Part shown: positions 19,192 to 28,496 of the stretch, one piece after another
Layout of the letters: each line of letters begins with the position of its first letter
Position numbering within the stretch: position 1 is the first letter of the stretch
Position numbers and translations under genes: made by a program
The notes under the pieces: generated by a model
Told to the model about the DNA's origin: nothing
Databases searched by the model: none
What the model saw: only the letters and a program-made list of their open reading frames with translations
NCBI GenBank assembly: GCA_937138625.1
Contig: CAKZPF010000003.1
Span: 547,645-611,644 of the forward strand
Length of the DNA stretch: 64,000 nucleotides
DNA from: an uncultured Caulobacteraceae bacterium
GTDB taxonomy: Bacteria > Pseudomonadota > Alphaproteobacteria > Caulobacterales > Caulobacteraceae
Direction of reading: 5' to 3'

Positions 19192-19809
19192 TTAAGACCC
19201 AAAAAAGGTCTGGGTCATGGTCATGCTGGCCAACATCGGGATCGACAACAATGTGTTGGTTCGGCTGAACATCATCGCCGTTTTGGCGGCTTGCGCCTTG
19301 GTGGCATCATCGGCGGCCACCATCCCCAGCACCAGTTTTTGATTGGGCCAGATCACCAGCCAGACATTCAAAAACATAATGATTCCAAGCCACATGCCCG
19401 TGCCAATAAAGGCATCCCGCGGATTGGCAAAACCGCTGAGCGCGCCAAAGGTCATGGCCTCGTGCAAATAGCCATTCAAATGCGCCAAAATCAGCCCGGT
19501 GATGACCGTGAACATCGCCCCCCAGCGGAACCAAAACAAAGCCGTGGGCGCGATGTGTTGACTGATGGCGCCCTTTTGATTGGCAGGAATGTCCTTCATG
19601 CGAGGGATCTGCACAAAGTTGAAGTAGTACAACAACCCAATCCACATGATCCCACACAAGACATGGAACCAACGAAAGGCCCCGCGCCAAAAGCCCGCGT
19701 CCTGTAAGCCATATGTCACTTTGGCCGCCAGCGTGATGGCGATCAAGGCCACCGCCAGCACAAAGCCCGCAATCACTGTGTTGCGCAAACTGCCGAGAAA
19801 ATCACCCAT
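19192..19809 (-). CDS. PuuD/Urate_ox_N-type membrane protein, without cytochrome domain
   Basis: A 205-residue integral membrane protein with about five helices. The segment FRWFHVLCGIMWIGLLYYFNFVQ near residue 45 and the later FRWGAMFTVITGLILAH are typical of the membrane domain of urate hydroxylase PuuD (Urate_ox_N family), with conserved His and Trp residues likely to bind haem. PuuD proper has a C-terminal cytochrome c domain; here the protein stops after TMTQTFFGS with no CxxCH. No purine genes are nearby, so urate oxidation is doubtful. It might be a stand-alone haem-containing membrane protein. Confidence 0.75.
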   Translation of the reverse strand: MGDFLGSLRNTVIAGFVLAVALIAITLAAKVTYGLQDAGFWRGAFRWFHVLCGIMWIGLLYYFNFVQIPRMKDIPANQKGAISQHIAPTALFWFRWGAMFTVITGLILAHLNGYLHEAMTFGALSGFANPRDAFIGTGMWLGIIMFLNVWLVIWPNQKLVLGMVAADDATKAQAAKTAMMFSRTNTLLSIPMLASMTMTQTFFGS

Positions 19810-19898
19810 ATCATCGCCCTCCCTGGTTATGATGATGGGTCATACGCTATGGCGCTTTGCGGGGCTTGCCTAGCCCCCATTCAAAAACGACATGGAAG

Positions 19899-20816
19899 TC
19901 AGGGCGTTGTCGGTGCGTCTTCAAGCGTACGGTTGGCCCCTGCGTTGGTATAGAGCAACACCGGAGAGGCCACAAAGATCGAAGAATAGGTCCCGACAAT
20001 CACCCCAAAGATCAAGGCAAACGAGAAGCCCCGCAACACTTCACCACCCAGGAAATAAAAGGCAAAAATAGCGAGCAAGGTGGTTACCGACACCATCACC
20101 GTGCGGCTAAGGGTGTCATTGATCGAGCGGTCGATGATCTCATCCATTGGCCGCTTGCGATAGCGTTTCATGGTTTCCCGCACACGGTCAAAAACCACCA
20201 CCGTATCGTTCATGGAATAGCCCACGATGGTCAGCAGTGCGGCCACAACCGCCAGGTTGAACTCGAGCTGCAACAGCGAAAACATACCCAAGGTCAGGAT
20301 CACATCGTGCAACAGCGCCAAGGTGGCGCCAATGGCAAACTGCCATTCAAAGCGAAAGCCGATATAGGCCGCCATAAACACCAGCGACAAACCCACAGCC
20401 ACCAAGCCGCCTTTGATCAACTCGTCCGAAACCTTGGGCCCCACGACCTCGACGCGCTGGAAGCTGATATCAGGGCCATAGTTTTGCCGCAGGGCGTCTT
20501 TGACAATCTCGGCAGCCTCGGAGCCTTTGGTGGCTTGCACGCGCACCATCACTTGGTCTGGCGCGCCAAACTCTTGCACCTGGGTTTCCCCCAGATCCAA
20601 TTGCCCCACGACATCACGGATTTTGCCCAGATCGGCGGGACCCTCGGTGTGAACCTCGATGACCGTGCCGCCCTTGAAGTCGATGCCGAAATTCAGGCCT
20701 TGGGTATAGAGCGAGACCACAGAGGCGACCATGGCCAACACGGTGATCACAAAAGCAAGTTTATGCACACGCACAAAAGAAAAACTGGTCTCGGCGGGTA
20801 TGAGTTGCAATCCCAT
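19899..20816 (-). CDS. secF: Protein translocase subunit SecF
   Basis: A 305-residue six-helix RND-type subunit that works with SecD to complete Sec export using the proton gradient. Landmarks are LNFGIDFKGGTVIEV after helix 1 and GYSMNDTVVVFDRVRE in helix 4, with conserved Asp and Arg. The end (ASPVLLYTN) is typical. It lies 10 bp after secD in the yajC-secD-secF operon. Confidence 0.97.
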   Translation of the reverse strand: MGLQLIPAETSFSFVRVHKLAFVITVLAMVASVVSLYTQGLNFGIDFKGGTVIEVHTEGPADLGKIRDVVGQLDLGETQVQEFGAPDQVMVRVQATKGSEAAEIVKDALRQNYGPDISFQRVEVVGPKVSDELIKGGLVAVGLSLVFMAAYIGFRFEWQFAIGATLALLHDVILTLGMFSLLQLEFNLAVVAALLTIVGYSMNDTVVVFDRVRETMKRYRKRPMDEIIDRSINDTLSRTVMVSVTTLLAIFAFYFLGGEVLRGFSFALIFGVIVGTYSSIFVASPVLLYTNAGANRTLEDAPTTP

Positions 20817-20825
20817 CGGAGCCTC

Positions 20826-22424
20826 CTAAAAACTCAGCGATTTGGGGCGGGTACGCCGCCACCACAAAGCGATAAACAGCCGCGACATCACAAAGGCCGT
20901 GAACACCGAGGTGAAAATCCCCAACGACAAGGTCACCGCAAAGCCCCGCACCGGACCCGAACCCAGATTGAACAGGATCAAGGTGGCGATCAAGGTCGTG
21001 ATGTTGGCGTCAAAAATCGTCCACCAGGTGCGCTTGTAACCGGTTTCAATCGAGGCCACGGGCGACGAGCCCTTGCGCAATTCCTCGCGGATGCGTTCAA
21101 ACACCAGCACATTGGCGTCCACCGCCAAACCCACCGTCAAAATGATCCCCGCAATGCCTGGCAAGGTCAGGGTCGCCTGCAACATCGACAACAGGCCGGT
21201 CAGCAAGATCATATTGACCACCAGCGACAAATTGGCCGCCACGCCAAACAAGGGTCCATAGCTGATCAGCATAAAGGCCAACACAGCGATCATACCTATC
21301 ACCGCTGCCACCATGCCCCCGCGCACAGCATCGGCCCCCAGTTCCGCCCCCACGGTGCGTTGTTCCTCGACGGTCAGGGGGGCCGGCAAGGCACCAGCGC
21401 GCAGCAAGACGGCCAAGTCATTGGCGCTTTCGATGGTGAAGTTGCCGCTAATCTGGCCAGACCCACCGGTGATGGGCTCGCGGATCACGGGGGCCGAGAT
21501 CACCTTGCCGTCCAAGATAATGGCAAAGCGCTTGCCAACATTTTTTGTGGTCGCGTCAGCAAATCGCCGCGCCCCTTTGTTATCGAAACGGAAATTCACC
21601 ACCGCCTCGCCCGTGTCTTGGGCAAAGGTGGCCTGGGCGTCCGCCAGCATATCGCCCCCCACCAGCGCGCGACGGCGCACCAGCACATGGGGCTCGGCGG
21701 GTTCTTCACTGGGCAACAATACGGACCCTGGTGGCACGCGGCCCGCCATGGCATCGGTCACGGCCACGCTTTCGTCCACCATTTGAAAGGTCAGCTTGGC
21801 GGTTTTGCCGATAACGTCTTTCAAGCGCTCGGGGTCACTTTCGCCGGGCACCTGTACGATAATCCGGTCCGTGCCTTGGCGTTGGATGGTGGGCTCACGC
21901 GTGCCCAAGGCATCAATCCGGCGGCGCACGATTTCAATGGATTGCTCGACGGCTTGGCGCTTGGCGGTCTCGAGGGCCGCATCGTTCAAAAACAGGCCAA
22001 AGCGGTTATCTTCACGCCGCACGCTGACCTCGGGCGCTTGGCCGGCAATGGGGGCGGTGGTGGGCAAGGCCTCGCGGATGGCGGCTTCGGCGGCTTCGGT
22101 TTGGCTGGGATCTTTGATGGTGACCTCGACCGTTTGGCCTTGGCCCTGCAGGTTCTGATATCCTATGCGTGCTTTGCGCAAGGCCACACGGGTTTCTTCA
22201 ACCATGGCAGTGATGCGCTCGGCGCGGATGCTGTCGACATCAACCTCCAACAGCAAATAGCTGCCGCCCTGCAAATCCAGACCCAAATTGACCGTTTTTG
22301 ACGGCATAAACTTGGGCAAAGCCTGGCGCGCAGACTCGGGCAAAACATTGGGCAGCGCAAACAACAAACCCAATAGACACAGCAAGGCTATGGAAATCAG
22401 TTTCCAGCGGCCAAAATACAGCAT
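20826..22424 (-). CDS. secD: Protein translocase subunit SecD
   Basis: A 532-residue partner of SecF. It has an N-terminal membrane helix, the periplasmic P1 domain beginning NLGLDLQGGSYLLLEVD, EQSIEIVRRRIDALGTREP, and a C-terminal five-helix block with LTLPGIAGIILTVGLAVDAN and VFERIREEL. Normal length for alphaproteobacteria. It is followed 10 bp later by secF and preceded by yajC. Confidence 0.97.
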   Translation of the reverse strand: MLYFGRWKLISIALLCLLGLLFALPNVLPESARQALPKFMPSKTVNLGLDLQGGSYLLLEVDVDSIRAERITAMVEETRVALRKARIGYQNLQGQGQTVEVTIKDPSQTEAAEAAIREALPTTAPIAGQAPEVSVRREDNRFGLFLNDAALETAKRQAVEQSIEIVRRRIDALGTREPTIQRQGTDRIIVQVPGESDPERLKDVIGKTAKLTFQMVDESVAVTDAMAGRVPPGSVLLPSEEPAEPHVLVRRRALVGGDMLADAQATFAQDTGEAVVNFRFDNKGARRFADATTKNVGKRFAIILDGKVISAPVIREPITGGSGQISGNFTIESANDLAVLLRAGALPAPLTVEEQRTVGAELGADAVRGGMVAAVIGMIAVLAFMLISYGPLFGVAANLSLVVNMILLTGLLSMLQATLTLPGIAGIILTVGLAVDANVLVFERIREELRKGSSPVASIETGYKRTWWTIFDANITTLIATLILFNLGSGPVRGFAVTLSLGIFTSVFTAFVMSRLFIALWWRRTRPKSLSF

Positions 22425-22433
22425 GGATGTCGC

Positions 22434-22784
22434 CTATTTTTTGTCGGTTTTGGTATCGTTGGCCGGGGCCGGTGTGGGCTTGTTGCGCACCTCGGCGACA
22501 TAAGCCTTCAGGATTTTGATATTCACATCCTTGGCGATTTCCAGATCCACCTCGTCATCGGTGACTTTGGTGATCTTGCCCAAAATGCCCGAATTGGTGA
22601 TGACCTTATCACCACGCTTCAAGGCCTCGACCATGGCTTTGTGCTGTTTCATGCGCTTTTGCTGCGGCCGCAAGATCATGAAATAAAACAGACCAAACAG
22701 CAAAATCAGCGGAAACAGCGTCATCAGGGTTTCCGAGGTCCCCCCGGTGGCCGTTTGGGCATAGGCAGGCGTGGCGAACAGCAT
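22434..22784 (-). CDS. yajC: Preprotein translocase accessory subunit YajC
   Basis: A 116-residue single-span membrane protein of the SecDF-YajC complex. One hydrophobic helix (LMTLFPLILLFGLFYFMIL) is followed by RPQQKRMKQHKAMVEALKRGDKV, the family signature. The ATG at 22784 is preferred over an upstream TTG because GAAGGAG lies directly before it. First gene of the yajC-secD-secF operon. Confidence 0.94.
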   Translation of the reverse strand: MLFATPAYAQTATGGTSETLMTLFPLILLFGLFYFMILRPQQKRMKQHKAMVEALKRGDKVITNSGILGKITKVTDDEVDLEIAKDVNIKILKAYVAEVRNKPTPAPANDTKTDKK

Positions 22785-22915
22785 GGTCAGCTCCTTCAAA
22801 TATCGATTCGGGGAACCGTCCCCCGCAAAACTGGGGGGACCCTAGACGACTTTTAAGGTCAGGAAAACCGCTTTTTCCCTCAGCCCCCCTGCTCTTCTTG
22901 CCGCAAGGCCGCTCC

Positions 22916-23974
22916 CTAAGGCAACAGGGGGGCAGGATCGACAGGGCGCGCGTTGTGGCGGGTTTCAAAATGCAATTGCGGCGAATTGACGTTACCGCTT
23001 TGGCCCACATAGCCCACGGTTTGACCTTGCTTCACGGTTTGGCCCTCTTTGACCACATATTTCGACAGATGCGCGTAGGCCGTGACCCACTCGCCCTTGT
23101 GCCTGATCAGGACCAAATTGCCGAAGCTGGCGATTTCAGACCCAGCATAAGCCACCGTGCCGCCCGCCGCCGCCTTCACTGGTGTGCCAGCAGGCGCCGC
23201 AATGTTGATGCCATCGTTGCGCTGACCGGGGCCCTTGGGCCCAAAACTGGAAATCAGCTTGCCCTGCACAGGATACTGGAACAGCCCCTTGCCCGGCACC
23301 ACCGTCAGGGTTTTCGGCAGGCTTTTGGTGGGGGTGCTGTCTTCTGTTGTATCCGGTTTGGTGGCCGGCTTAGCGGTCTTCACCTCCGGCGCCGGAGATG
23401 GCGTCGACAGGCGCAAGCCATCAGGCTGTTGGCCGCTAGCTTGCGGGCCAGGCCCATTGTCGCGTGCCACGGATGGCAAGGCCAGCTTTTGGCCGACATA
23501 GATCTTATAGGGTCGCTTTAGGCTGTTGAGCGAGCCCAAGGAATTGGCGTCGATATTAAACCGCCGGGCAATGCCATAAAGCGTATCCCCACGCACCACT
23601 TCATAAACCAAGGGCTGCGGCAACAGCAGGCGCTGGCCGGTTTTCACATCATAGGGTGGTGTCAGCTGGTTGATCTCGATAATGGCGCGCACAGGCACGC
23701 GATATTCTTCGGCGATATCAAACAGCGTTTCTCCGCGCTTGACCAAAATTTCCCGCGGATTGTCGATCAGGGGGGCCTTGGGCGTGGGCAGATCCGGTGT
23801 GGGCGTGACCTCGGGCTCTGGCTGGGGGTCCTCGACCTCAGGCACGGGCGGCGCGTCACTGGGCCACGGCTGCGGCGGCAGTTTATATTCAACGGGTGCC
23901 GGGCGGTTGCCAGCACAGGCCGTCATCACGACAGCCAAGGCCAACACACAAAACAGCTGCACGCCACGCTTCAT
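22916..23974 (-). CDS. NlpD-like lipoprotein with two LysM domains and a LytM (M23) domain
   Basis: About 352 residues. Signal peptide with lipobox VMTAC (Cys ~20), a Pro-rich linker, two LysM peptidoglycan-binding repeats (KRGETLFDIAEEYRV and VRGDTLYGIARRFNI), a second linker, and a LytM fold from residue ~235. The first metal motif, normally HxGxD, is NDGINIAAP and both ligands are gone, so it is probably not a hydrolase. Like E. coli NlpD it may activate amidases at division. Position next to pcm and surE matches nlpD elsewhere. The start is uncertain between 23974 and 23998. Confidence 0.87.
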   Translation of the reverse strand: MKRGVQLFCVLALAVVMTACAGNRPAPVEYKLPPQPWPSDAPPVPEVEDPQPEPEVTPTPDLPTPKAPLIDNPREILVKRGETLFDIAEEYRVPVRAIIEINQLTPPYDVKTGQRLLLPQPLVYEVVRGDTLYGIARRFNIDANSLGSLNSLKRPYKIYVGQKLALPSVARDNGPGPQASGQQPDGLRLSTPSPAPEVKTAKPATKPDTTEDSTPTKSLPKTLTVVPGKGLFQYPVQGKLISSFGPKGPGQRNDGINIAAPAGTPVKAAAGGTVAYAGSEIASFGNLVLIRHKGEWVTAYAHLSKYVVKEGQTVKQGQTVGYVGQSGNVNSPQLHFETRHNARPVDPAPLLP

Positions 23975-24148
23975 TTTCACTGCACATCCCATTGCCATGT
24001 CTGCATGCTAAAAAGCTTTGCCGATCTGGGGAAGCCTGAAAAGTGGAAAAAGTCCAAAGTCCACCCCCTAAGGCGCACACACCCTGCCCTTGCCACACCA
24101 ACAGATTATTTAGAAATTTATCCGGACACTGAACAATATGACGTTTAT

Positions 24149-24177
24149 TTGACAAAGAGACATGAAAACTATACTCA
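24149..24177 (+). promoter_or_regulatory. Probable promoter of the 24270 gene
   Basis: TTGACA (24149-24154), 17 bases, TACTCA (24172-24177); TATACT (24170-24175) with a 15-base spacer is an alternative. The -35 lies in TTTATTTGACAA, which is identical to the promoter region of the neighbouring paralogue at 25174. Confidence 0.5.
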
Positions 24178-24269
24178 GGCTTTGCCAGACTGCAATGGGC
24201 CTGACAGATCCTCGTGATCTCATCAGCCCCCACCAGCCTGATCACAAATGCACCTAAGGGGAGACCACC

Positions 24270-24884
24270 ATGACCACGCCAAACTTCTCAAGCCTCGATG
24301 CCCTCTACAAAGCCCAGGAATGGGGGCCTGGCAATCAAGATGGAACGGCCGAGAATGCCTTTGCTCACAGCCTGGGCATGGAGCAACGCAACCGCCGGGC
24401 GACATTGTCGGAAAGCGGTGACAAGCTGCTGGACACTCTGCGCGCGGATTCAGATGTCCAGGCCAATCCCTATTACGATCCCGATCAAACTCATCTGAAC
24501 ATCAAGGTCCTGCCCGGCGAAACCCATGCCGACGTGCAAATGATGCCGAAATACTATCAGCACTATGACCGCTATCAAGAGAATGAAGGCGGTTACGTGC
24601 GCATTCAAACTGTTGTCGATCGCTATGATGACACCCGTGCTGATTTTGGCGCGACGGTGGAAAACCATATCTATTATTACAGCGATTGCGACATGAAAAA
24701 TCTGATCAATAAGCTTCAATCCTCAGATAGCCCATTGGATCAGAAAAAGGCTGCTGAACTGCAAGACTTTTATGACTTCGTGAGCAGCAACAAAGAGTTC
24801 ACCCTCAACCATGGTGATGACACCCTCTACGCCCTGATGGCGCCCGAACACGCCGAGGTCGTCTATCCCACGGATATCAAGTAA
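24270..24884 (+). CDS. Orphan 204-residue acidic protein, paralogue of the next gene
   Basis: Not recognised. It starts MTTPNFSSLDALYKAQEW with AGGGGAGA upstream, has no signal peptide, membrane helix or Cys-rich motif except one Cys in YSDCDMKN, and is rich in Asp, Tyr and His (YYQHYDRYQENEGG). Residues ~8-38 resemble the start of the 25174 protein (LYKAQE...NAFAHSLG against LYADQK...NNFAQTVG). It is on the plus strand, inside an otherwise minus-strand conserved block between the NlpD-like gene and pcm. It has its own promoter and a strong terminator. Confidence 0.72.
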   Translation: MTTPNFSSLDALYKAQEWGPGNQDGTAENAFAHSLGMEQRNRRATLSESGDKLLDTLRADSDVQANPYYDPDQTHLNIKVLPGETHADVQMMPKYYQHYDRYQENEGGYVRIQTVVDRYDDTRADFGATVENHIYYYSDCDMKNLINKLQSSDSPLDQKKAAELQDFYDFVSSNKEFTLNHGDDTLYALMAPEHAEVVYPTDIK

Positions 24885-24918
24885 ACACCTCTCAATTGAT
24901 CATACTCTTTTGGAATAT

Positions 24919-24946
24919 GTGCGGGCTGTGGCCCGCACTTTTTTTT
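24919..24946 (+). terminator. Terminator of the 24270-24884 gene
   Basis: GTGCGGGC-TGTG-GCCCGCAC followed by eight T. A textbook intrinsic terminator about 35 bp after the stop codon, which makes the upstream orphan a single-gene unit. Confidence 0.9.
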
Positions 24947-25078
24947 ATGATTCTTTTTATGGTGCAGCGCGCACAAGCAGTCTGCGCGAAAAAATAACAC
25001 CTTAAAACAATTGTGACGGTTGATATTAAAAGGCATTTTTTAATAATTAATCCGTGCACAGACATATATTACATTTAT

Positions 25079-25107
25079 TTGACAATAATAAACCCTTTTG
25101 TTACGAA
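25079..25107 (+). promoter_or_regulatory. Probable promoter of the 25174 gene
   Basis: TTGACA (25079-25084), 17 bases, TACGAA (25102-25107), within very AT-rich DNA. The words TTTATTTGACAA match the 24149 promoter. The remaining DNA between 24947 and 25078 holds nothing else that I can identify. Confidence 0.5.
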
Positions 25108-25173
25108 CAGCCTGCATCGCGACGATGCGTACAGAATTTTTGCACCAGGAAGACCGAGCAGAGGAGCCTCATC

Positions 25174-25665
25174 ATGTCCGGAGCCAATGGAATCCCCCAC
25201 TACAATAGCGTCCAAGACCTTTACGCTGATCAAAAATTGAACCAGGGCTTAATCAGCAAAATGTTCAATGGCAGTGTTGAAAACAATTTTGCCCAGACCG
25301 TTGGCCTGCAGACCGTTCGACAAGGCACCAGCTCGTCCCAGGGTATGTTTGATGATGGTCACGACGAACCCAATTATTACAACACCTTCCGCGCCACATC
25401 GGAGCTCGAAGCCGAAATTGACACCCCTGCTTTGGTTGAGCCTCTGTATACACAAGATGGCGTGTTCTTCGAAGGTTATGACCCTTACACAACTGCCGGT
25501 ATTTCTAAGCCCAAAACGCAGGCCAGCGAGATCAGCTATTACAAAGCGGCTGACGTTGACTTGGCCGCCTATGAAGGCAGCGTTGACGCTGGTCAGTTGG
25601 CAGCTGACGCCGACTTCACAGTGAACATCAACGGTGAAAAATACTACGCCGTTATCCGTGACTAA
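25174..25665 (+). CDS. Orphan 163-residue acidic protein, paralogue of the preceding gene
   Basis: Not recognised. The ATG at 25174 (MSGANGIPHYNSVQDLYADQ) is chosen because GAGGAG lies nine bases before it; the frame is open further upstream. No signal peptide, Cys or membrane helix. The N-terminal 35 residues resemble the 24270 protein; the rest is Tyr-, Asp- and Glu-rich. The stop codon overlaps the stop of pcm on the other strand. Together with 24270 it forms a tandem pair of self-contained genes inserted into the nlpD-pcm interval. Confidence 0.7.
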   Translation: MSGANGIPHYNSVQDLYADQKLNQGLISKMFNGSVENNFAQTVGLQTVRQGTSSSQGMFDDGHDEPNYYNTFRATSELEAEIDTPALVEPLYTQDGVFFEGYDPYTTAGISKPKTQASEISYYKAADVDLAAYEGSVDAGQLAADADFTVNINGEKYYAVIRD

Positions 25666-26309
25666 GTCACTGTCTGCCCCCGGCTGAGCGTGCTCAGCAT
25701 CGGGGACAGCGTTACGGACCCAAGCGCATGAGATGTCACCGTCTCATGCGCTTTTTTGTATACGCGCAGCTCTTGCGGCCCCTCGGCGGGGCCAATGGCC
25801 AAGACGCAAAGGCCCCCGTCGCGCAATTGGTCCAACAGGGCCCGTGGCGCTTCCGGGTAACTGGCGGTGGCGATGATGCGATCGAAGGGGGCTTGTTCGG
25901 CCCAACCCTGATGGCCGTTGCCCAATTTGGTGACCACGTTTTCATAGCCCAGGGCCGTCAGGCGCTGTGTGGCCTCTTGGTAAAGCGGTTTGTGAACCTC
26001 CAGGCTATAGACCCGCCGGCAGAGCTGACTGAGGATCGCGGTCTGGTAGCCCGAACCCGTGCCGATCTCCAACACCTTGGCGCGGTCTGGCACTTCAAGG
26101 GCCTGGGTCATGCGCGCCACCACCGATGGCGGGGAAATGCTTTGGCCACAGGCGATGGGCAGCGGCACATCATCCCAGGCCTGTCGCGCAAAGGCCCGCG
26201 GCACAAACTCAGGCCTTGGGGTGTGTTCGATCATCTGGGTCAAACGACGGTCCATGATGCCCTCGTTGCGCAAGGCCAACATTAGGCGCATCATTTGTTC
26301 GTCAGACAT
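25662..26309 (-). CDS. pcm: Protein-L-isoaspartate O-methyltransferase
   Basis: A 215-residue SAM-dependent enzyme that repairs isoaspartyl damage. Landmarks are PRPEFVPRAFARQAWDDVPLPI, GQSISPPSVVARM, and the SAM motif VLEIGTGSGYQTAILSQL, all intact. The ATG at 26309 shares one base with the surE stop (TGATG), showing translational coupling. Normal length. Confidence 0.95.
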   Translation of the reverse strand: MSDEQMMRLMLALRNEGIMDRRLTQMIEHTPRPEFVPRAFARQAWDDVPLPIACGQSISPPSVVARMTQALEVPDRAKVLEIGTGSGYQTAILSQLCRRVYSLEVHKPLYQEATQRLTALGYENVVTKLGNGHQGWAEQAPFDRIIATASYPEAPRALLDQLRDGGLCVLAIGPAEGPQELRVYKKAHETVTSHALGSVTLSPMLSTLSRGQTVT

Positions 26310-27118
26310 CAAGCCCCCTCGGGGCTGGGCAGATCCGCCGCCCAATCCGCCGCGGATAAATCGGCGAGTGTGGCCTCGTGAGTCAGGTCTACGGACAGCG
26401 GCGTGATCGAAATTTTGCCTCTATAGACGGCATGCAAATCCGTGCCCTGGGGCGGGTTGGATTTCGGTGCACCAAAGCCCAACCAATAATAATCATAGCC
26501 CCGCAAATCGACACGTTTTTCCGCATGCACATTGAAATGATCGCGCACACCCTGGCGCGTGACCTCGATGCCAGTAACCCCGTCGGGTTGCACCGACGGG
26601 AAGTTGACATTCAGGGTAATATCTCTTGGCCAGCCTTTTGATATCAGAGGCCGAAGCACTTTTGTGCCCCACTGCTGGGCGGTGGCCCACGGTACATGCC
26701 CCGACTGCACATCCCGATCATCGCCATCATTGAAAAAGGCTTGTGACAACGCCACCGACGGGATGCCGAGGGCCCGGCCCTTCAAGGCACCGGCCACGGT
26801 GCCCGACAGCGTCACATCCTCGGCCAAATTTTGTCCACGATTAACACCAGACAGAATCAGATCTGGCGCGGTGTCGGCCATAATTTCCCGCACGGCCAGC
26901 ATCACACAATCACTGGGCGTGCCCGAAACCGCAAAGCGCTTGGCCTCGAGCTCCCGCACGCGCAAGGGCATGTGCAAGGTCAACGCGCGCGAAGCCCCGG
27001 ATTGTTCATGTTCCGGCGCCACCACCCAGACATCATCGGATAGCTCACGGGCAATGCCCTCCAGCACCGATAAGCCCGGGGCGGCGATGCCATCGTCATT
27101 GGTCAACAGGATTCGCAT
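26309..27118 (-). CDS. surE: 5'/3'-nucleotidase SurE
   Basis: A 269-residue metal-dependent nucleotidase acting on nucleoside monophosphates. The N terminus [15 protein letters not shown] contains the paired metal-binding Asp residues, with [27 protein letters not shown] and [16 protein letters not shown] completing the active site. It is in a tight run serS-surE-pcm, a classic stationary-phase repair pairing. Confidence 0.96.
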   Translation of the reverse strand: MRILLTNDDGIAAPGLSVLEGIARELSDDVWVVAPEHEQSGASRALTLHMPLRVRELEAKRFAVSGTPSDCVMLAVREIMADTAPDLILSGVNRGQNLAEDVTLSGTVAGALKGRALGIPSVALSQAFFNDGDDRDVQSGHVPWATAQQWGTKVLRPLISKGWPRDITLNVNFPSVQPDGVTGIEVTRQGVRDHFNVHAEKRVDLRGYDYYWLGFGAPKSNPPQGTDLHAVYRGKISITPLSVDLTHEATLADLSAADWAADLPSPEGA

Positions 27119-27153
27119 GGATTCCCTTTCGCAGCATTTCGACGTGGAAGGTC

Positions 27154-28422
27154 TCAGCCAATATGGCTCTGTCCACCCATATAGGGCTGCAGTACATCCG
27201 GTACCGCAATGCGGCCATTGTCATCTTGGTAGTTTTCCATCACCGCCACCAAGGCCCGGCCCACCGCCACGCCCGAGCCGTTCAGAGTGTGCACAAATTG
27301 GCTTTTGCCATCTTCGCCCTTGGTGCGGCTGTTCATGCGGCGGGCTTGGAAGTCCCCACAATTCGAGCAACTGGAAATCTCGCGATACTGGGCTTGGCTC
27401 GGCAACCAGACCTCAAGATCAAAGGTCTTCACCGCCGAGAACCCCATGTCCCCGGTACACAGGGTCACAACGCGATAGGGCAAATCCAAACGTTGCAACA
27501 CGGTCTCGGCGGCACTGGTCATGCGTTCATGTTCGTCAGCCGAGATCTGCGGCGGCACAATCGACACCAGCTCAACCTTCGAGAACTGATGCAGGCGGAT
27601 CATCCCTCGGGTGTCGCGGCCCGCACTGCCCGCCTCTTTGCGGAAACACGGCGTATAGGCGGTGAACCGCAGCGGCAGATCAGCTGCCGCCACCATTTGG
27701 TCATAAACCATGTTGGTCAGCGGCACCTCGGCGGTGGGGATCAGCCAGCGCTCGTCGGTGGTGCCGAACTGATCCTCGGCAAATTTGGGCAGCTGACCGG
27801 TGCCAAACATGGCTTCGTCACGCACCAGCAAGGGCGGCGAGACCTCGGTGTAGCCGTGCTCTTGGGTGTGCAGGTCCAGCATGAAACTGGCCAAAGCGCG
27901 CTCCAGACGGGCCAAATCACCCTTCAGCGCCACAAAACGCGCGCCCGACATGCGGGCCGCCGCTTCGAAATCCATCAGGCCATTGGCCTCGCCCAGGCTG
28001 ACGTGGTCTTGAGGGCTTGATATAGATTTGGGATCGCCATGGCGGCGGATTTCCACATTCTGGGTCTCGTCCAGGCCATGGGGCGTCGAGGGGTCCGGCA
28101 GATTGGGAATGGACATCAACAGGGCGCGCAAGGCCTCGGCAAAGGCGCGTTCATCCTCGGTCTTCTCGGCGATGAAGCCTTTCATGGCCTCGACCTCGGC
28201 CATCAACCGTTGAGCTTCGTCTTCGTTTTTCTGGGCCTTGGCCTTGCCGATTTCCTTCGACATGGCGTTGCGTTTGGAAAGGGCCTCTTGCAGCTCGGTG
28301 GTCACCGCCCGCAAGCGCGCATCGAGATCCAGAATCTGGGCGGATTGTGGTGGCAAATCCCGCAAGGCCAGTCCCCCGTCAAAGGCGTCGGGATGTTCGC
28401 GAATGAATTTAATATCGTGCAT
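27154..28422 (-). CDS. serS: Seryl-tRNA synthetase
   Basis: A 422-residue class II synthetase. It has an N-terminal coiled-coil arm (residues ~30-100, rich in Lys, Glu and Ala), motif 2 [18 protein letters not shown] and motif 3 [13 protein letters not shown]. The ATG at 28422 ([14 protein letters not shown]) is chosen; AAGGGGA precedes it and the longer frame begins at a TTG that overlaps that site. Confidence 0.97.
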   Translation of the reverse strand: MHDIKFIREHPDAFDGGLALRDLPPQSAQILDLDARLRAVTTELQEALSKRNAMSKEIGKAKAQKNEDEAQRLMAEVEAMKGFIAEKTEDERAFAEALRALLMSIPNLPDPSTPHGLDETQNVEIRRHGDPKSISSPQDHVSLGEANGLMDFEAAARMSGARFVALKGDLARLERALASFMLDLHTQEHGYTEVSPPLLVRDEAMFGTGQLPKFAEDQFGTTDERWLIPTAEVPLTNMVYDQMVAAADLPLRFTAYTPCFRKEAGSAGRDTRGMIRLHQFSKVELVSIVPPQISADEHERMTSAAETVLQRLDLPYRVVTLCTGDMGFSAVKTFDLEVWLPSQAQYREISSCSNCGDFQARRMNSRTKGEDGKSQFVHTLNGSGVAVGRALVAVMENYQDDNGRIAVPDVLQPYMGGQSHIG

Positions 28423-28496
28423 AAAGCTCAGTCCCCTTTTTTCCAAACGGGTTTAGGCCGCATCGGGGGTCTAATCAATAGGCGGCGCGCAAGAGA

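Noticed and set aside
19857..22301. 814-codon plus-strand frame across secF and secD
   Set aside because: Antisense shadow; both Sec genes are certain and the composition (His, Gln, Gly repeats) is that of a reverse-complement frame.
26559..27665. 368-codon plus-strand frame across surE and serS
   Set aside because: Antisense to two certain genes, no ribosome site, Ser/Arg/Pro-rich shadow composition.
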